Numbered from the stretch's first letter, positions 34,185-42,679 are shown. The stretch is 64,000 nucleotides of DNA from Natronorubrum halalkaliphilum (GCF_009834785.1 NZ_WUYX01000071.1:124001-188000); one strand, 5' to 3'. A program made the numbers and translations. The notes: generated by a model from the sequence alone, not told the origin.

Positions 34185-35996
34185 CTAGTCGAGCAACTCG
34201 TCCATCTCGTCGAGTCGCTGTCCGTACATCTCCAGCGCCCGATCGATCGGGTCCGAACTGCTCATATCGACGCCGGCGATCCGCAGCAGTTCGAGCGGGT
34301 ACTCCCGGGAACCACGCCGGAGGAACGAGCGGTAGTCTTCGGCGGCGTCACGGTTCGGTTCGCTGCCGGGCCCGTTCGGCAGGACGTCGTCGACGATAGC
34401 CAGCGCGGCGGAGATACCGGTCGCGTACTGGTAGACGTAGAACGCGCGGTAGAAGTGGGGGATGCGCATCCATTCGCGGGCGATGTGGTCGTCGACGACG
34501 GCGGGTTCGTAGTACTCCTCTTTGAGCCCGCGGTAGAGTTCGTCCAGTCGGTCGGCGGTGAGCGGTTCGCCCGCCTCCTCGAGTTCGTGAGCCTTGTGCT
34601 CGAACTCCGCAAAGAGCGTCTGTCGGTAGAGCGTCGAACGCACGCGCTCTAAGAACTCGTTCAGGACGTGTTTGCGGAACTCGGGGTCGTCGACGGTCTC
34701 GAGCAGGTGGTTCGTCAGCAGGGCCTCGTTGACCGTACTGGCGACTTCGGCCACGAAGATTTCGTAGCCCGAGTAGACGTAGGGCTGTTCTTCTTTCGTG
34801 AGCTCGGAGTGCATCGAGTGGCCGAGTTCGTGGGCCAGCGTGTACATCGAGGAGATGTCGTCCTGATAGTTCATCAGGATGAACGGCTGGGTGTCGTAGG
34901 TGCCCCCCGAGTACGCGCCGGACTGCTTGCCCTCGTTCTCATAGACGTCGACCCAGCGCGACTCGAGGCCCTCGGCGACGCGGGACTGGTAGTCCTCGCC
35001 CAGCGGAGCCAGCGAGTCGACGACGTACTCGGCCGCCTGATCGTACTCGACGTCGGGGCCCTCATCGCCGGTCAGCGGCATGTAGACGTCCCACATCTGG
35101 AGGTCGTCGACTTCGAGTGCTTGCCGTTTGAGCTCGGCGTGGTGGTGAAGCTTGTCGAGGTTGTCGTGAACGCTGTTGACGAGCGTGTCGTAGACGTCAA
35201 CGGGGACGTTGGGCCCGTCGAGGGCGGCCTCGCGGGCGGTGTCGTAGTTGCGCGCCTGCGCCATCTTGACGTCAGCTTTGACGCTGTTCTTGTAGGCAGA
35301 GGCAACGGTGTTCCGCATCGATTGCCACTCGTCGAAGTAGTTCTCGTAGACGCGCTGGCGGAACGCCCGGTCGGGGCGTTTGAGCAGGTTGACGAAGTTA
35401 CTCTGCGTGATTTCGACGGCTTCCCCCTCAGGATCTTCGACCGTCGGGAACTGCATGTCCGCGTTCGAGAGCATGTTGTACACGTCGCCGGTCGCGCCCG
35501 TGACCTCGCTCAGGTCCGCGAGCAGTTCCTCGACTTCCGCCGAGCGGGTGTGGGGTTTCATCCGGAGGACGTCGTCGACGTAATGGTCGTAGGTCTCGAG
35601 GGCCGGTTCCTCGTCTACCATCTCGTCGAACTCCTCGCGGGTCAGCTCCTGAATTTCGGGGTCGATGAACGACGTTGCGGATTGGGCGTCGGCCGCGAGC
35701 GACTGGGCGCGGGCCGTCAGCGCCTGATACTCCTGGTTCGTCGTATCTTCGTCGCGGCGCATCCGGGCGTAGGCCGAGACCGTCGACACCTCGCGCATGA
35801 TCTCCTCGCTCAGTTCGAGGACCTCGAGCAGGGTGTCCGCGTCGTCGGTGACCTGCCCCTCGTAGGCGTCGAGTTCGTCGACGCGTTCGGCGACTGCTTC
35901 GTAGGCGGCCTCCCAGTCGTCGTCGGTTGCGTAGATGCTCTCGAGATCCCAGGTATATTCTTCGTCGACCTCCGAGCGTTCGGGAACGGAACTCAT
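34185..35996 (-). CDS. pepF: Oligoendopeptidase F (M3B)
   Basis: 603 aa from MSSVPERSEVDEEYTWDLES. The zinc site is LAHELGHSMHSELTKEE (HExxH) with the downstream E in IFVAEVASTVNEALL. M3 substrate-binding segments PHFYRAFYVYQYATGISAAL and GSREYPLELLRIAGVDM are present. It cuts oligopeptides of roughly 7-17 residues in the cytosol. The open frame continues ~94 codons upstream but is unlike the family. It is divergent from the M28 peptidase at 36155. Confidence 0.94.
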   Translation of the reverse strand: MSSVPERSEVDEEYTWDLESIYATDDDWEAAYEAVAERVDELDAYEGQVTDDADTLLEVLELSEEIMREVSTVSAYARMRRDEDTTNQEYQALTARAQSLAADAQSATSFIDPEIQELTREEFDEMVDEEPALETYDHYVDDVLRMKPHTRSAEVEELLADLSEVTGATGDVYNMLSNADMQFPTVEDPEGEAVEITQSNFVNLLKRPDRAFRQRVYENYFDEWQSMRNTVASAYKNSVKADVKMAQARNYDTAREAALDGPNVPVDVYDTLVNSVHDNLDKLHHHAELKRQALEVDDLQMWDVYMPLTGDEGPDVEYDQAAEYVVDSLAPLGEDYQSRVAEGLESRWVDVYENEGKQSGAYSGGTYDTQPFILMNYQDDISSMYTLAHELGHSMHSELTKEEQPYVYSGYEIFVAEVASTVNEALLTNHLLETVDDPEFRKHVLNEFLERVRSTLYRQTLFAEFEHKAHELEEAGEPLTADRLDELYRGLKEEYYEPAVVDDHIAREWMRIPHFYRAFYVYQYATGISAALAIVDDVLPNGPGSEPNRDAAEDYRSFLRRGSREYPLELLRIAGVDMSSSDPIDRALEMYGQRLDEMDELLD

Positions 35997-36122
35997 ACCC
36001 CGCGTTTTGAAACGAAGGTGGTAAAGGGTATCGAACCCGGAGACGGAGCGGGGCGCACCGCACTGAGAAGCGACCCGCCGTTCGGTCGACCGACACGTCC
36101 GGCCCGGCTTCAGCCGACCAGT

Positions 36123-36130
36123 AGAATATT
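36123..36130 (+). promoter_or_regulatory. TATA box for the M28 peptidase gene
   Basis: AGAATATT, 24 nt before the ATG at 36155. A separate TTTACC box on the other strand near 36028 suits pepF, so the two divergent genes seem to have separate promoters. Confidence 0.5.
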
Positions 36131-36154
36131 CCGCTCGAGCGTGAACACCGTGGT

Positions 36155-37609
36155 ATGGTCGAGACGGACATCGGCGACGAGCGACTCGAGCGCGCGCTCG
36201 GTCGCGCCTGGAGCGACGACCGGCCCTGGGAACTGCTAACACGGATAACCGAGTTGCCCCACCGAATGGGCGGCTCACCGAACGAACGGCGAGCGGCCGA
36301 AACCGTTCGGGAGACGTTTTCGAACGCCGGTCTCGAGAACGTCCAGTTTCAGGAGTACCCCGTGCAGTACTGGGAGCGAGGGACGACGGAGTTCGCAGTC
36401 ATCGGAAGCGAAACGTCGACGCGAGGGGGCGAGGATAGCGCTTCGGAGACGACACCGAACGCCAACGAAGATACGGCGGCGAACGACGACTTCGGCGGCA
36501 TCGACCGCTCGTTCGAGGCGATCGCCCTGCCGTACTCGCCGGCGGGCGACGTCGAGGGACCGCTGGTCGACGTCGGCTACGGCACCCCCGCGGAACTCGA
36601 GGACGTCGATCTCCAGGGAGCGATCGCGGTCGCGAGTACGACGACCCCGTCGGGTCAGCGGTTCGTCCACCGGATGGAGAAGTTCGGTCACGCGATCGCG
36701 GCGGGCGCGGAGGCGTTCGTTTTCGCCAATCACGTGAAGGGGCAACTCCCTCCGACGGGTGCGCTGAAGTTCGACGCCGAGGCGGCCGTCCCCGGCGTCG
36801 GCGTCAGCGCCGAGACCCACGACTGGCTGACGGAGTACGCCGACCGCGGCGCTCGAGCGCGGCTTCGGGTCGATGCGACGACTCAGGACGGCTCGAGTCA
36901 GAACGTCCACGGCACGCTCGGGCCGGATACGGACGACGAAGTCCTCGTCGTGGCCCACTACGACGCCCACGACATCACGGAGGGGGCCCTCGACAACGGC
37001 TGTGGCATCGCCACCGTCGCCGGCGCGGCGTCGATTTTGTCGGCGATCAACGAGGACCTCGAGTGTCGAGTACGACTCGCCGGCGTCGGCTGCGAGGAGA
37101 TCGGCTTGCTGGGTGCCAGAGCGATGGCCGAGTCGGTAGATCTCGACGACGTTCGAGCGGTGGTTAACGTCGACGGCGCGGGGCGATTTCGCAACCTTCG
37201 AGCGTTCTCACACGGCTCCGACCCGCTCGCAGAACTGGCCGATACGGTGACCGAAGCGGCGGGGCAGCCGGTCGTCCACGAGCCGGATCCGCATCCGTTC
37301 AGCGACCACTGGCCGTTCCTGCAGGCGGGCGTGCCGGCGCTGCAGTTACACAGCGAGCCGCCGGAGGGTGCCGAACGAGGCCGCGGTTGGGGACACACGA
37401 CGGCGGACACGCGAGATAAGGTCGATCCCCGAAACCTGCGCGAGCACGCCATGCTGACGGCGCTGCTGGTTCGGGAGCTAACTCGGACTGACGTTCCCCG
37501 GATCGACGCTGACGAACTTCGCGAGCAGTTGCGAGCACAGGAGTACGAGCCGGGAATGCGCGCCGCCGAAATCTGGCCCGACTCGTGGGGCGAGTCGATC
37601 GACGGCTGA
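36155..37609 (+). CDS. M28-family zinc aminopeptidase with PA domain
   Basis: 484 aa. Residues ~115-225 form a protease-associated insert. The zinc ligands of M28 follow: H and D in VVAHYDAHDITEGALDNGCG, the EE pair in GVGCEEIGLLGARAMA, D in VNVDGAGRFRNLR, and a late His in GWGHTTADTRDKVDP. An acidic Ser/Thr/Glu insert sits at ~85-110. No signal peptide, so probably cytosolic peptide trimming. With PepF, M42 (12286) and PAN it supports a peptide-recycling function for this region. Confidence 0.88.
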   Translation: MVETDIGDERLERALGRAWSDDRPWELLTRITELPHRMGGSPNERRAAETVRETFSNAGLENVQFQEYPVQYWERGTTEFAVIGSETSTRGGEDSASETTPNANEDTAANDDFGGIDRSFEAIALPYSPAGDVEGPLVDVGYGTPAELEDVDLQGAIAVASTTTPSGQRFVHRMEKFGHAIAAGAEAFVFANHVKGQLPPTGALKFDAEAAVPGVGVSAETHDWLTEYADRGARARLRVDATTQDGSSQNVHGTLGPDTDDEVLVVAHYDAHDITEGALDNGCGIATVAGAASILSAINEDLECRVRLAGVGCEEIGLLGARAMAESVDLDDVRAVVNVDGAGRFRNLRAFSHGSDPLAELADTVTEAAGQPVVHEPDPHPFSDHWPFLQAGVPALQLHSEPPEGAERGRGWGHTTADTRDKVDPRNLREHAMLTALLVRELTRTDVPRIDADELREQLRAQEYEPGMRAAEIWPDSWGESIDG

Positions 37610-37640
37610 ACGACCGCGGCGCGAATCGCGCGACCGAACT

Positions 37641-37728
37641 CTGATACGGTTTACTGTAGTCAATGACCGCCGATCACCGACCCCATCCCTGGTGATCGGC
37701 GGTAACTAGTTACAGCAATCCGTATGAT
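37641..37728 (+). repeat. Palindromic dispersed repeat R1, copy C
   Basis: 88 bp with the clearest stem: ACCGCCGATCACC and GGTGATCGGCGGT are perfect inverted repeats around GACCCCATCCCT, extended by CTGATACGGTTTACTGTAGT and TTACAGCAATCCGTATGAT. The terminal ATG at 37724 is in frame with PAN 57 codons downstream, although PAN has its own promoter and start. Confidence 0.92.
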
Positions 37729-37861
37729 ACCCCCACCCCCCGATCTCATCGGTCCGGTACCGGCCCTGTTATACCGCTATATCTGCCGCATAGACCGCGC
37801 CTATCCTCCATATCCGCCCGCTGGCAGTGGATTCGAAAACCGTCCGGGACCCAAAGGCACA

Positions 37862-37867
37862 TTTATC
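37862..37867 (+). promoter_or_regulatory. TATA box for the PAN gene
   Basis: TTTATC in the context CACATTTATCGTGGG, 28 nt before the ATG at 37895. It fixes the PAN start there rather than at the in-frame ATG inside repeat R1. Confidence 0.6.
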
Positions 37868-37894
37868 GTGGGGGACTTACCAGCGTACGTCAGG

Positions 37895-39127
37895 ATGTCT
37901 CGAAGCCCGTCTATCCCAGACCGACCTCACCGTGATATCGATCCCGATCTCCCCGACGACGAGCGGCTCGAGGCGCTCCGCGGGCATTATACCGATCTCG
38001 TGGACGTCAACGAACAGCTTTCAGAACAGCTCGAGGAGGCCGACGAGCGTCGCCAGGACTTACACGATCGCGTCGACCGCGTCGAACGCGAAAACGAGAC
38101 GCTCAAGAGCTCTTCGTTGTACATCGCCACCATCGAGGACGTCCTCGATAACGACGAGGTAATCGTTAAACAACACGGCAACAACCAGGAGGTCCTCACG
38201 GACGTCTCCTCGCGCGTCGTCGAGAAAGTCGACGCCGGCGACCGCGTTGCCGTCAACGACTCCTTCGCGATTCAGACGGTCCTCGACGCCGAGACCGACG
38301 CGCGCGCACAGTCGATGGAGATCACTGAGAAACCGGAGGTCTCCTACGCGGATATCGGCGGCATCGACGAACAGGTGCGCGAAGTTCGTGAAGCCGTCGA
38401 GCAACCCCTCGCCGAGCCCGAACTGTTCGACGAGGTCGGTATCGAGCCGCCGAGCGGCGTCCTCTTACACGGCCCGCCGGGGACCGGCAAGACGATGCTC
38501 GCCAAGGCCGTCGCCAACGAGACCGACGCCACCTTCATCAAGATGGCCGGCTCCGAACTCGTCCGCAAGTTCATCGGCGAGGGGTCCCGCCTCGTCCGGG
38601 ACCTCTTCGAGATGGCCCGCGAACGCGAACCGGCAATAATCTTCATCGACGAGATCGACGCCATCGCGACCACGCGCTCGGAGTCCAAAACCTCCGGCGA
38701 CGCCGAAGTTCAGCGGACCATGATGCAGTTGCTTTCGGAGATGGACGGCTTCGAGGCCCGCGGCGAAATCCGCATCATCGCCGCCACGAACCGCTTCGAT
38801 ATGCTCGACCGCGCCATCCTTCGTCCCGGCCGGTTCGACCGCCTCATCGAAGTCCCCGAACCCGATCAGGAGGGCCGCGAGCAGATCCTCCAGATCCACA
38901 CCCGCGGCATGAACGTCGACGATGAGGTCGAGTTCGCCGACCTCGCCGAGGACACCGACGGCTACTCCGGTGCCGAAATCGAGAGCCTCGCCACCGAAGC
39001 CGGCATGTTCGCGATCCGTAACGACCGCGACGTCGTCATCCACCAGGACTTCGTCGAAGCGCTCGAGAAGATCGAAAAAGACGACTCGAGCCAGGTCGTC
39101 CCGTCGGCGAACTACTTCTTTAACTAG
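37895..39127 (+). CDS. pan: Proteasome-activating nucleotidase (PAN)
   Basis: 410 aa. N-terminal coiled coil at about 25-70 (LVDVNEQLSEQLEEADERRQ), OB domain at ~75-140 (STL-like ATIEDVLDNDEVIVKQHG), then an AAA+ domain with Walker A GPPGTGKTMLAKAVANE, Walker B AIIFIDEIDAIATTRS, sensor region IIAATNRFDMLDRAILRPGR with the arginine fingers, and a C-terminal helical domain. It unfolds proteins and opens the 20S proteasome gate. The C-terminus ends NYFFN, so the usual HbYX gate-opening tail appears as hydrophobic-Phe-Asn. No proteasome subunit gene is in the window. Confidence 0.95.
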   Translation: MSRSPSIPDRPHRDIDPDLPDDERLEALRGHYTDLVDVNEQLSEQLEEADERRQDLHDRVDRVERENETLKSSSLYIATIEDVLDNDEVIVKQHGNNQEVLTDVSSRVVEKVDAGDRVAVNDSFAIQTVLDAETDARAQSMEITEKPEVSYADIGGIDEQVREVREAVEQPLAEPELFDEVGIEPPSGVLLHGPPGTGKTMLAKAVANETDATFIKMAGSELVRKFIGEGSRLVRDLFEMAREREPAIIFIDEIDAIATTRSESKTSGDAEVQRTMMQLLSEMDGFEARGEIRIIAATNRFDMLDRAILRPGRFDRLIEVPEPDQEGREQILQIHTRGMNVDDEVEFADLAEDTDGYSGAEIESLATEAGMFAIRNDRDVVIHQDFVEALEKIEKDDSSQVVPSANYFFN

Positions 39128-39299
39128 CGCTCACGGTTCGAGGACTCGATACTCGGTTCCGCTCCGTTCGTACCGTTTTCTGCGATCCAGTAGGCGAGCC
39201 ATCGCTTCTCGCGGCGAGGCGGCTACGGTTCTCGAAGCTTCGTCTTGGGTCCTCGCTTCGGATCGCAACTCCTTACGGCCTCGATCCCCGAACTCGTCT

Positions 39300-39779
39300 A
39301 TGAGCACGATTCGAGTCGTCTGGGGCGCTGCGTCGGCACCCACGGCGATGGCATCCTACGACGCGGCCCTCGCCGAGGCCGGCGTCGAGAACTATAACCT
39401 CGTCTCGGTTTCGTCCGTGATTCCGGCGGGCGTCGACGTCGAGGCCGTCGGCACCGCACCCGACCTCGGCCCCGCGGGCGAACGACTGACCGTCGTCGAG
39501 GCTCGAGCGACCACTGCCGGTCCCGGTCAGGTCAGCGCGGCACTCGCGTGGTCCCGGTCGGTCGAGGACGGCCCGGGGCTGTTCTACGAAGTCGCAGACG
39601 AAACGGGCCCCGACGACGTGGAACGCCGCGTTCGCGAGGGGTTAGCTGCAGGCCAGGAGCTTCGAGACTGGGAGTTCGCCGATTCACACGTTGCTGTCGA
39701 GACCGAATCCGCCGAATCGGGGACGTACACGACGGCGCTGGTGCTTTCGGTCTACGGCGAGAGCGAGCCGATCTGTTGA
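39300..39779 (+). CDS. pdaD: Pyruvoyl-dependent arginine decarboxylase
   Basis: 159 aa. The self-cleavage site is visible in YNLVSVSSVIPAGVDVE: cleavage between the paired serines gives the pyruvoyl cofactor on the new N-terminus. Further family marks are RVVWGAASAPTAMASYDAAL and ARATTAGPGQVSAALAWS. It makes agmatine from arginine; archaea need agmatine to modify tRNA-Ile2 (agmatidine), and it also leads to polyamines. The frame is continuous with an unrelated upstream open frame, but the ATG at 39300 gives the standard N-terminus MSTIRVVWGAA. It is transcribed after PAN, ~170 bp apart. Confidence 0.9.
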   Translation: MSTIRVVWGAASAPTAMASYDAALAEAGVENYNLVSVSSVIPAGVDVEAVGTAPDLGPAGERLTVVEARATTAGPGQVSAALAWSRSVEDGPGLFYEVADETGPDDVERRVREGLAAGQELRDWEFADSHVAVETESAESGTYTTALVLSVYGESEPIC

Positions 39780-39897
39780 GATTGTTCGAATGGGATCGAC
39801 CGCTGTCATTCGTTTTGCCGGGACAGTCCAGCCAGTGCACGCCGCTGGCTCAGGCGCTTCAGACACCACTATAACCGCTATCGACCGAATCAAGCAC

Positions 39898-39941
39898 TCA
39901 ATGGTCGAACACCGGCTGAGGAGGTGTTGAACTAGACGGTG
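39898..39941 (+). repeat. Left 44-bp direct repeat of the AT-rich island
   Basis: TCAATGGTCGAACACCGGCT... continuing GAGGAGGTGTTGAACTAGAC and GGTG; 40 of 44 bases match 41959-42002. Read as codons it gives MVEHRLRRC-stop. Confidence 0.85.
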
Positions 39942-39959
39942 ACGTCAGAGGGATAGTGA

Positions 39960-40913
39960 TTAGTCTTTGATCTCTCCCTCCATCGAGACTTCCCCAGGGT
40001 TTTCTCGAGTTGGACCCACTTCTATCTCTTCCCCATCGATTGTTATGGTGTCTGTATCTGCACTTTGTGCAAGTGCTGGTTCACCGTTTGGTGTTGGTAG
40101 AGTGTAATCAATGGTATATGTGTGGAAGTTGCCGGTCCCGCTTTTGAAATAGAAGTCAATTTCTGACTGGAATTCTCCATTAGCGTTCTCACCAGGATCA
40201 CAGAACATACGAACCTCCACAAAGTGATCTACTTGTGTGCGTCCAGTGCCGTAAACATCACTTCCGTAATCCCAGATATAATCGCGGGACCCACCTGAAT
40301 CATCTCGAAGCATAGTCTCAACAATGTCATCTGCATCACGTGCATATCCGACACCCTCGACATTGTCTATGATTACACCCGCAAGTTCCTTCACCCGGGC
40401 ATGGTTATCCTCTACTAGCGGATCTGCATCTTCGGCATCCCCAGGAGCTATTCCGATGATATCACTATCATTACTAGCACTTGGGAGGTAGACGTCTTCA
40501 TCACCCGCTTGGAAGTCTAGGGCATGCCCATGAATATAAAGACCTTCACTAGCATCCTCCGGATCTTCGTATTGAGGAAACCCAGGCCAATATCGGCCTG
40601 CCCAGCCTGTTCCGCAGATGTCGAGGGTGTGCATCCATTCTCCATCGCTAGTTCCTGATATACCATTATACTCAACGTTTATCGTGTGGTGTCCTACATA
40701 GCTGTAGGTCGAATTTGAAGGGCAAGGCCCTGAGAATTCCGCCTTGTAAACATCGTCGTCATCGTCTTCAGTAACCATCACCTCACCGTCCTCGGCAGCT
40801 GCTGTTCCGCTAATCATACTTGTGGCAGTCGCACCAGCTATTCCTCCTACTCCAATTTTCTGTAATGCTTCTCGCCGTGTTTTACCATCGGACGACTGTT
40901 GATTATCAGCCAT
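39960..40913 (-). CDS. Tat-exported protein of unknown function (AT-rich gene)
   Basis: 317 aa. N-terminus: GKTRREALQKIGVGGIAGAT is a Tat motif (RR followed by a hydrophobic core), with a probable cut after TAAAED. The mature part is acidic, with three scattered Cys (GPCPSN, LDICGTG, MFCDPG) and the aromatic-rich stretch TGWAGRYWPGFPQYEDPED. No fold recognised. The last third has beta-strand-like text (QSEIDFYFKSGTGNFHTYT). Low GC and codon use set it apart from neighbours, as if acquired. It could be a secreted toxin, halocin-like, or a surface protein; nothing here decides. An A/T-rich stretch at 40920-40990 is its likely promoter. Confidence 0.75.
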   Translation of the reverse strand: MADNQQSSDGKTRREALQKIGVGGIAGATATSMISGTAAAEDGEVMVTEDDDDDVYKAEFSGPCPSNSTYSYVGHHTINVEYNGISGTSDGEWMHTLDICGTGWAGRYWPGFPQYEDPEDASEGLYIHGHALDFQAGDEDVYLPSASNDSDIIGIAPGDAEDADPLVEDNHARVKELAGVIIDNVEGVGYARDADDIVETMLRDDSGGSRDYIWDYGSDVYGTGRTQVDHFVEVRMFCDPGENANGEFQSEIDFYFKSGTGNFHTYTIDYTLPTPNGEPALAQSADTDTITIDGEEIEVGPTRENPGEVSMEGEIKD

Positions 40914-41110
40914 CTCTACATATAATAATCTACTGTGCGATATTTATTTCTACCGATTGTATTTAATCTAAATAATTGAATCTGGCAGTGTCTGATAAAT
41001 AACTCAACGATAAATTTAACTGCTCTATGGTGGTTCTCGAACCATTAGATTGGCTTATATCGATTTAGGAACTGACAGTCGTAGCAAAAGTTTCTTCTGC
41101 AATTAAGGGA

Positions 41111-41581
41111 ATGATGAGTATGGCCAATTTAGAGCGGCGGAAGGTATTGGAGTTTTCCACAATTCCTATACTATCACTCACTAGTGGGTGTCTCAGTCGC
41201 TTCAGTAATGACAATGGTCAAAATGAGGTCAGTTTTTGTGAAGTCACAATTGCAAACGAAGATACAGAGTCACATACCGCATCTGTTGAATTAGTTGAGG
41301 CTGGTGAGGTTGCCCACAGTGATTCGTATGAATTACCCTCTATAGAAAAATTAGATCAGTCGGCAGAAGGAGACACATATGTTGAGACGGATGGGTTCAG
41401 CACCTCAAATGGACAGAGGAAAGGGGAGTACAGTTTACGTGTGAAGGTTAATGGTGGTGATTGGAGCGAAATTGATCTAACGAAAGAAAATTCTGACCCA
41501 GTATCCGTTTTGGTGACCATCCAAAGCGTGGCCAATGTTTCTTTCTTCGTTCAAACAGATACCGAATCAGAATGTTCATGA
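41111..41581 (+). CDS. Exported lipoprotein of unknown function (AT-rich gene)
   Basis: 156 aa (ATG 41111 or 41120). ERRKVLEFSTIPILSLTSGC has the twin-basic Tat motif and a haloarchaeal lipobox (LTSGC), so the Cys would be lipid-modified and the protein anchored outside the membrane. The mature part is a beta-rich ~120-residue domain (EVTIANEDTESHTASVELVE, GEYSLRVKVNGGDWSEIDLT), like small haloarchaeal surface lipoproteins. It is divergent from the Tat protein at 39960, ~200 bp between starts. Confidence 0.72.
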   Translation: MMSMANLERRKVLEFSTIPILSLTSGCLSRFSNDNGQNEVSFCEVTIANEDTESHTASVELVEAGEVAHSDSYELPSIEKLDQSAEGDTYVETDGFSTSNGQRKGEYSLRVKVNGGDWSEIDLTKENSDPVSVLVTIQSVANVSFFVQTDTESECS

Positions 41582-41660
41582 TTTGTCATTCGATAATAGA
41601 GTCAGTTGGTCAAGCTGCGATTGCTCACTACAACAATCGCAATCTCTGAACGTGATTCAC

Positions 41661-41748
41661 CTGATACGGTTTACTGTAATCAATGACCGCCGATCACCAG
41701 AGCCGGGGTCGGTGATCAGCGGTAAATAGTTACAGCAATCGGTATAGG
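41661..41748 (+). repeat. Palindromic dispersed repeat R1, copy D
   Basis: Same family as copies A-C and E, with several mismatches at its right end (GGTATAGG in place of CGTATGAG). It is the only copy inside the AT-rich island, ~200 bp from its right direct repeat. Confidence 0.88.
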
Positions 41749-41958
41749 GTATTAGCTGTTGGTTTTTGACCACAGAATATCCATCTCAGTTCGCCGGTGG
41801 GAGTGCTTGAAGCATTGAGAATAGTTGACGAAACGAAGCAGTGATTACTCGTGAGACTTGCACATGTGAACAACCGGGACACGATAGTGATAACCATTCT
41901 TTCGGCTCCTGTTGTACTATCAGATGGGCTTCAGTCACGAGTTGTTGAAATCGATAGT

Positions 41959-42002
41959 TCAATGGTCGAACACCGTCTGAAGAGGTGCTGAACTAGACAG
42001 TG
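41959..42002 (+). repeat. Right 44-bp direct repeat of the AT-rich island
   Basis: TCAATGGTCGAACACCGTCT... continuing GAAGAGGTGCTGAACTAGAC and AGTG. Differences from the left copy are two synonymous codon changes, one Arg-to-Lys change and one base after the stop, a pattern that looks like conserved coding sequence (MVEHRLKRC-stop). Confidence 0.85.
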
Positions 42003-42057
42003 TCCGAATGCGAATGCTTTTCACCGGCGGGCACATTGTGACCGGCACACACTTCTC

Positions 42058-42456
42058 ATGAACGGAAATACGCCGTACGCAGGGCTACCCGGTGAAACAG
42101 GTGCTGGTCAGCGTGCCGCGGCGGACGTTCCGGATCTCTCGAGGGCACAGAAGCGGCTGCTTCACCGCGACGTATCACGGATCGCCGCCCGCACTCGCGA
42201 GTTCCTCCCCAACGAATACATCGTCGACGCCGACGTCTCCAGCGGTCTCACCGGCCCCCAGGTCACCGTCGCGGTCCGCCCGCCGGTCGGCCACGCCGTC
42301 AGCGCCGGGTTCACGCCCGACCTCGAGGACGGCGGGGCGCCCGAAGAAGTCATCACCTCCGACGAACGCGACGAAGTCGCCCGCGGACTGGCCGCGAGCG
42401 CCGCGTTGCAGGTCAAACAGGCAGTAAGCGACAACGTAAAACCGACCGGAAAGTAG
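42058..42456 (+). CDS. Haloarchaeal conserved protein (DUF5811-like)
   Basis: 132 aa, starting MNGNTPYAGLPGETGAGQRA, with the core LSRAQKRLLHRDVSRIAART and GPQVTVAVRPPVGHAVSAGF and a helical C-terminus. It matches my memory of the DUF5811 family, conserved across haloarchaea near ATP-synthase subunit D. Function unknown. Back to normal high GC right after the AT-rich island. Confidence 0.7.
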   Translation: MNGNTPYAGLPGETGAGQRAAADVPDLSRAQKRLLHRDVSRIAARTREFLPNEYIVDADVSSGLTGPQVTVAVRPPVGHAVSAGFTPDLEDGGAPEEVITSDERDEVARGLAASAALQVKQAVSDNVKPTGK

Positions 42457-42586
42457 CCCGTCAGCAGTCGTTTCTCGAGTCCGTCACCGATCGATCCGTC
42501 GCTCACTCATCCGACGGCGAAACCGACTCATCGGGGATTGCATAGACGTCAATCCGATAGTCATTACGGGACCGATTAGAACGCTC

Positions 42587-42679
42587 GTGACCGTTGCTGC
42601 GCTGTTCGCTGTCGGATACAGCTACCTCCGCTGGTACCGGACCGGCAACGAACAACTCAACAGCGAACTGTTCGACTGA
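42587..42679 (+). CDS. Tiny membrane protein (30 aa)
   Basis: From a GTG, the frame reads TVAALFAVGYSYLRWYRTGN and ends ELFD-stop. It has one short hydrophobic helix followed by an aromatic-basic patch. Too short for sure calling; there is no ATG start (the frame upstream has a stop 10 codons before). Confidence 0.35.
   Translation: MTVAALFAVGYSYLRWYRTGNEQLNSELFD

Larger units (their letters stand above)
39898..42002. mobile_element. AT-rich island bracketed by 44-bp direct repeats
   Basis: The sequence between 39942 and 41958 is visibly poorer in GC and differs in codon use (AAT, ATA, AGA, TTA codons) from the flanking genes. It holds two exported-protein genes and R1 copy D. It is bounded by direct repeats at 39898-39941 and 41959-42002. 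No integrase or transposase is seen inside, so it may be an internal-gene acquisition by recombination, not a complete element. Confidence 0.45.

Noticed and set aside
37724-37894. Extended PAN start inside repeat R1
   Set aside because: The extension reads MIPPPPDLIGPVPALLYR, not PAN-like, and the TATA box at 37862 with ATG at 37895 gives the normal N-terminus.
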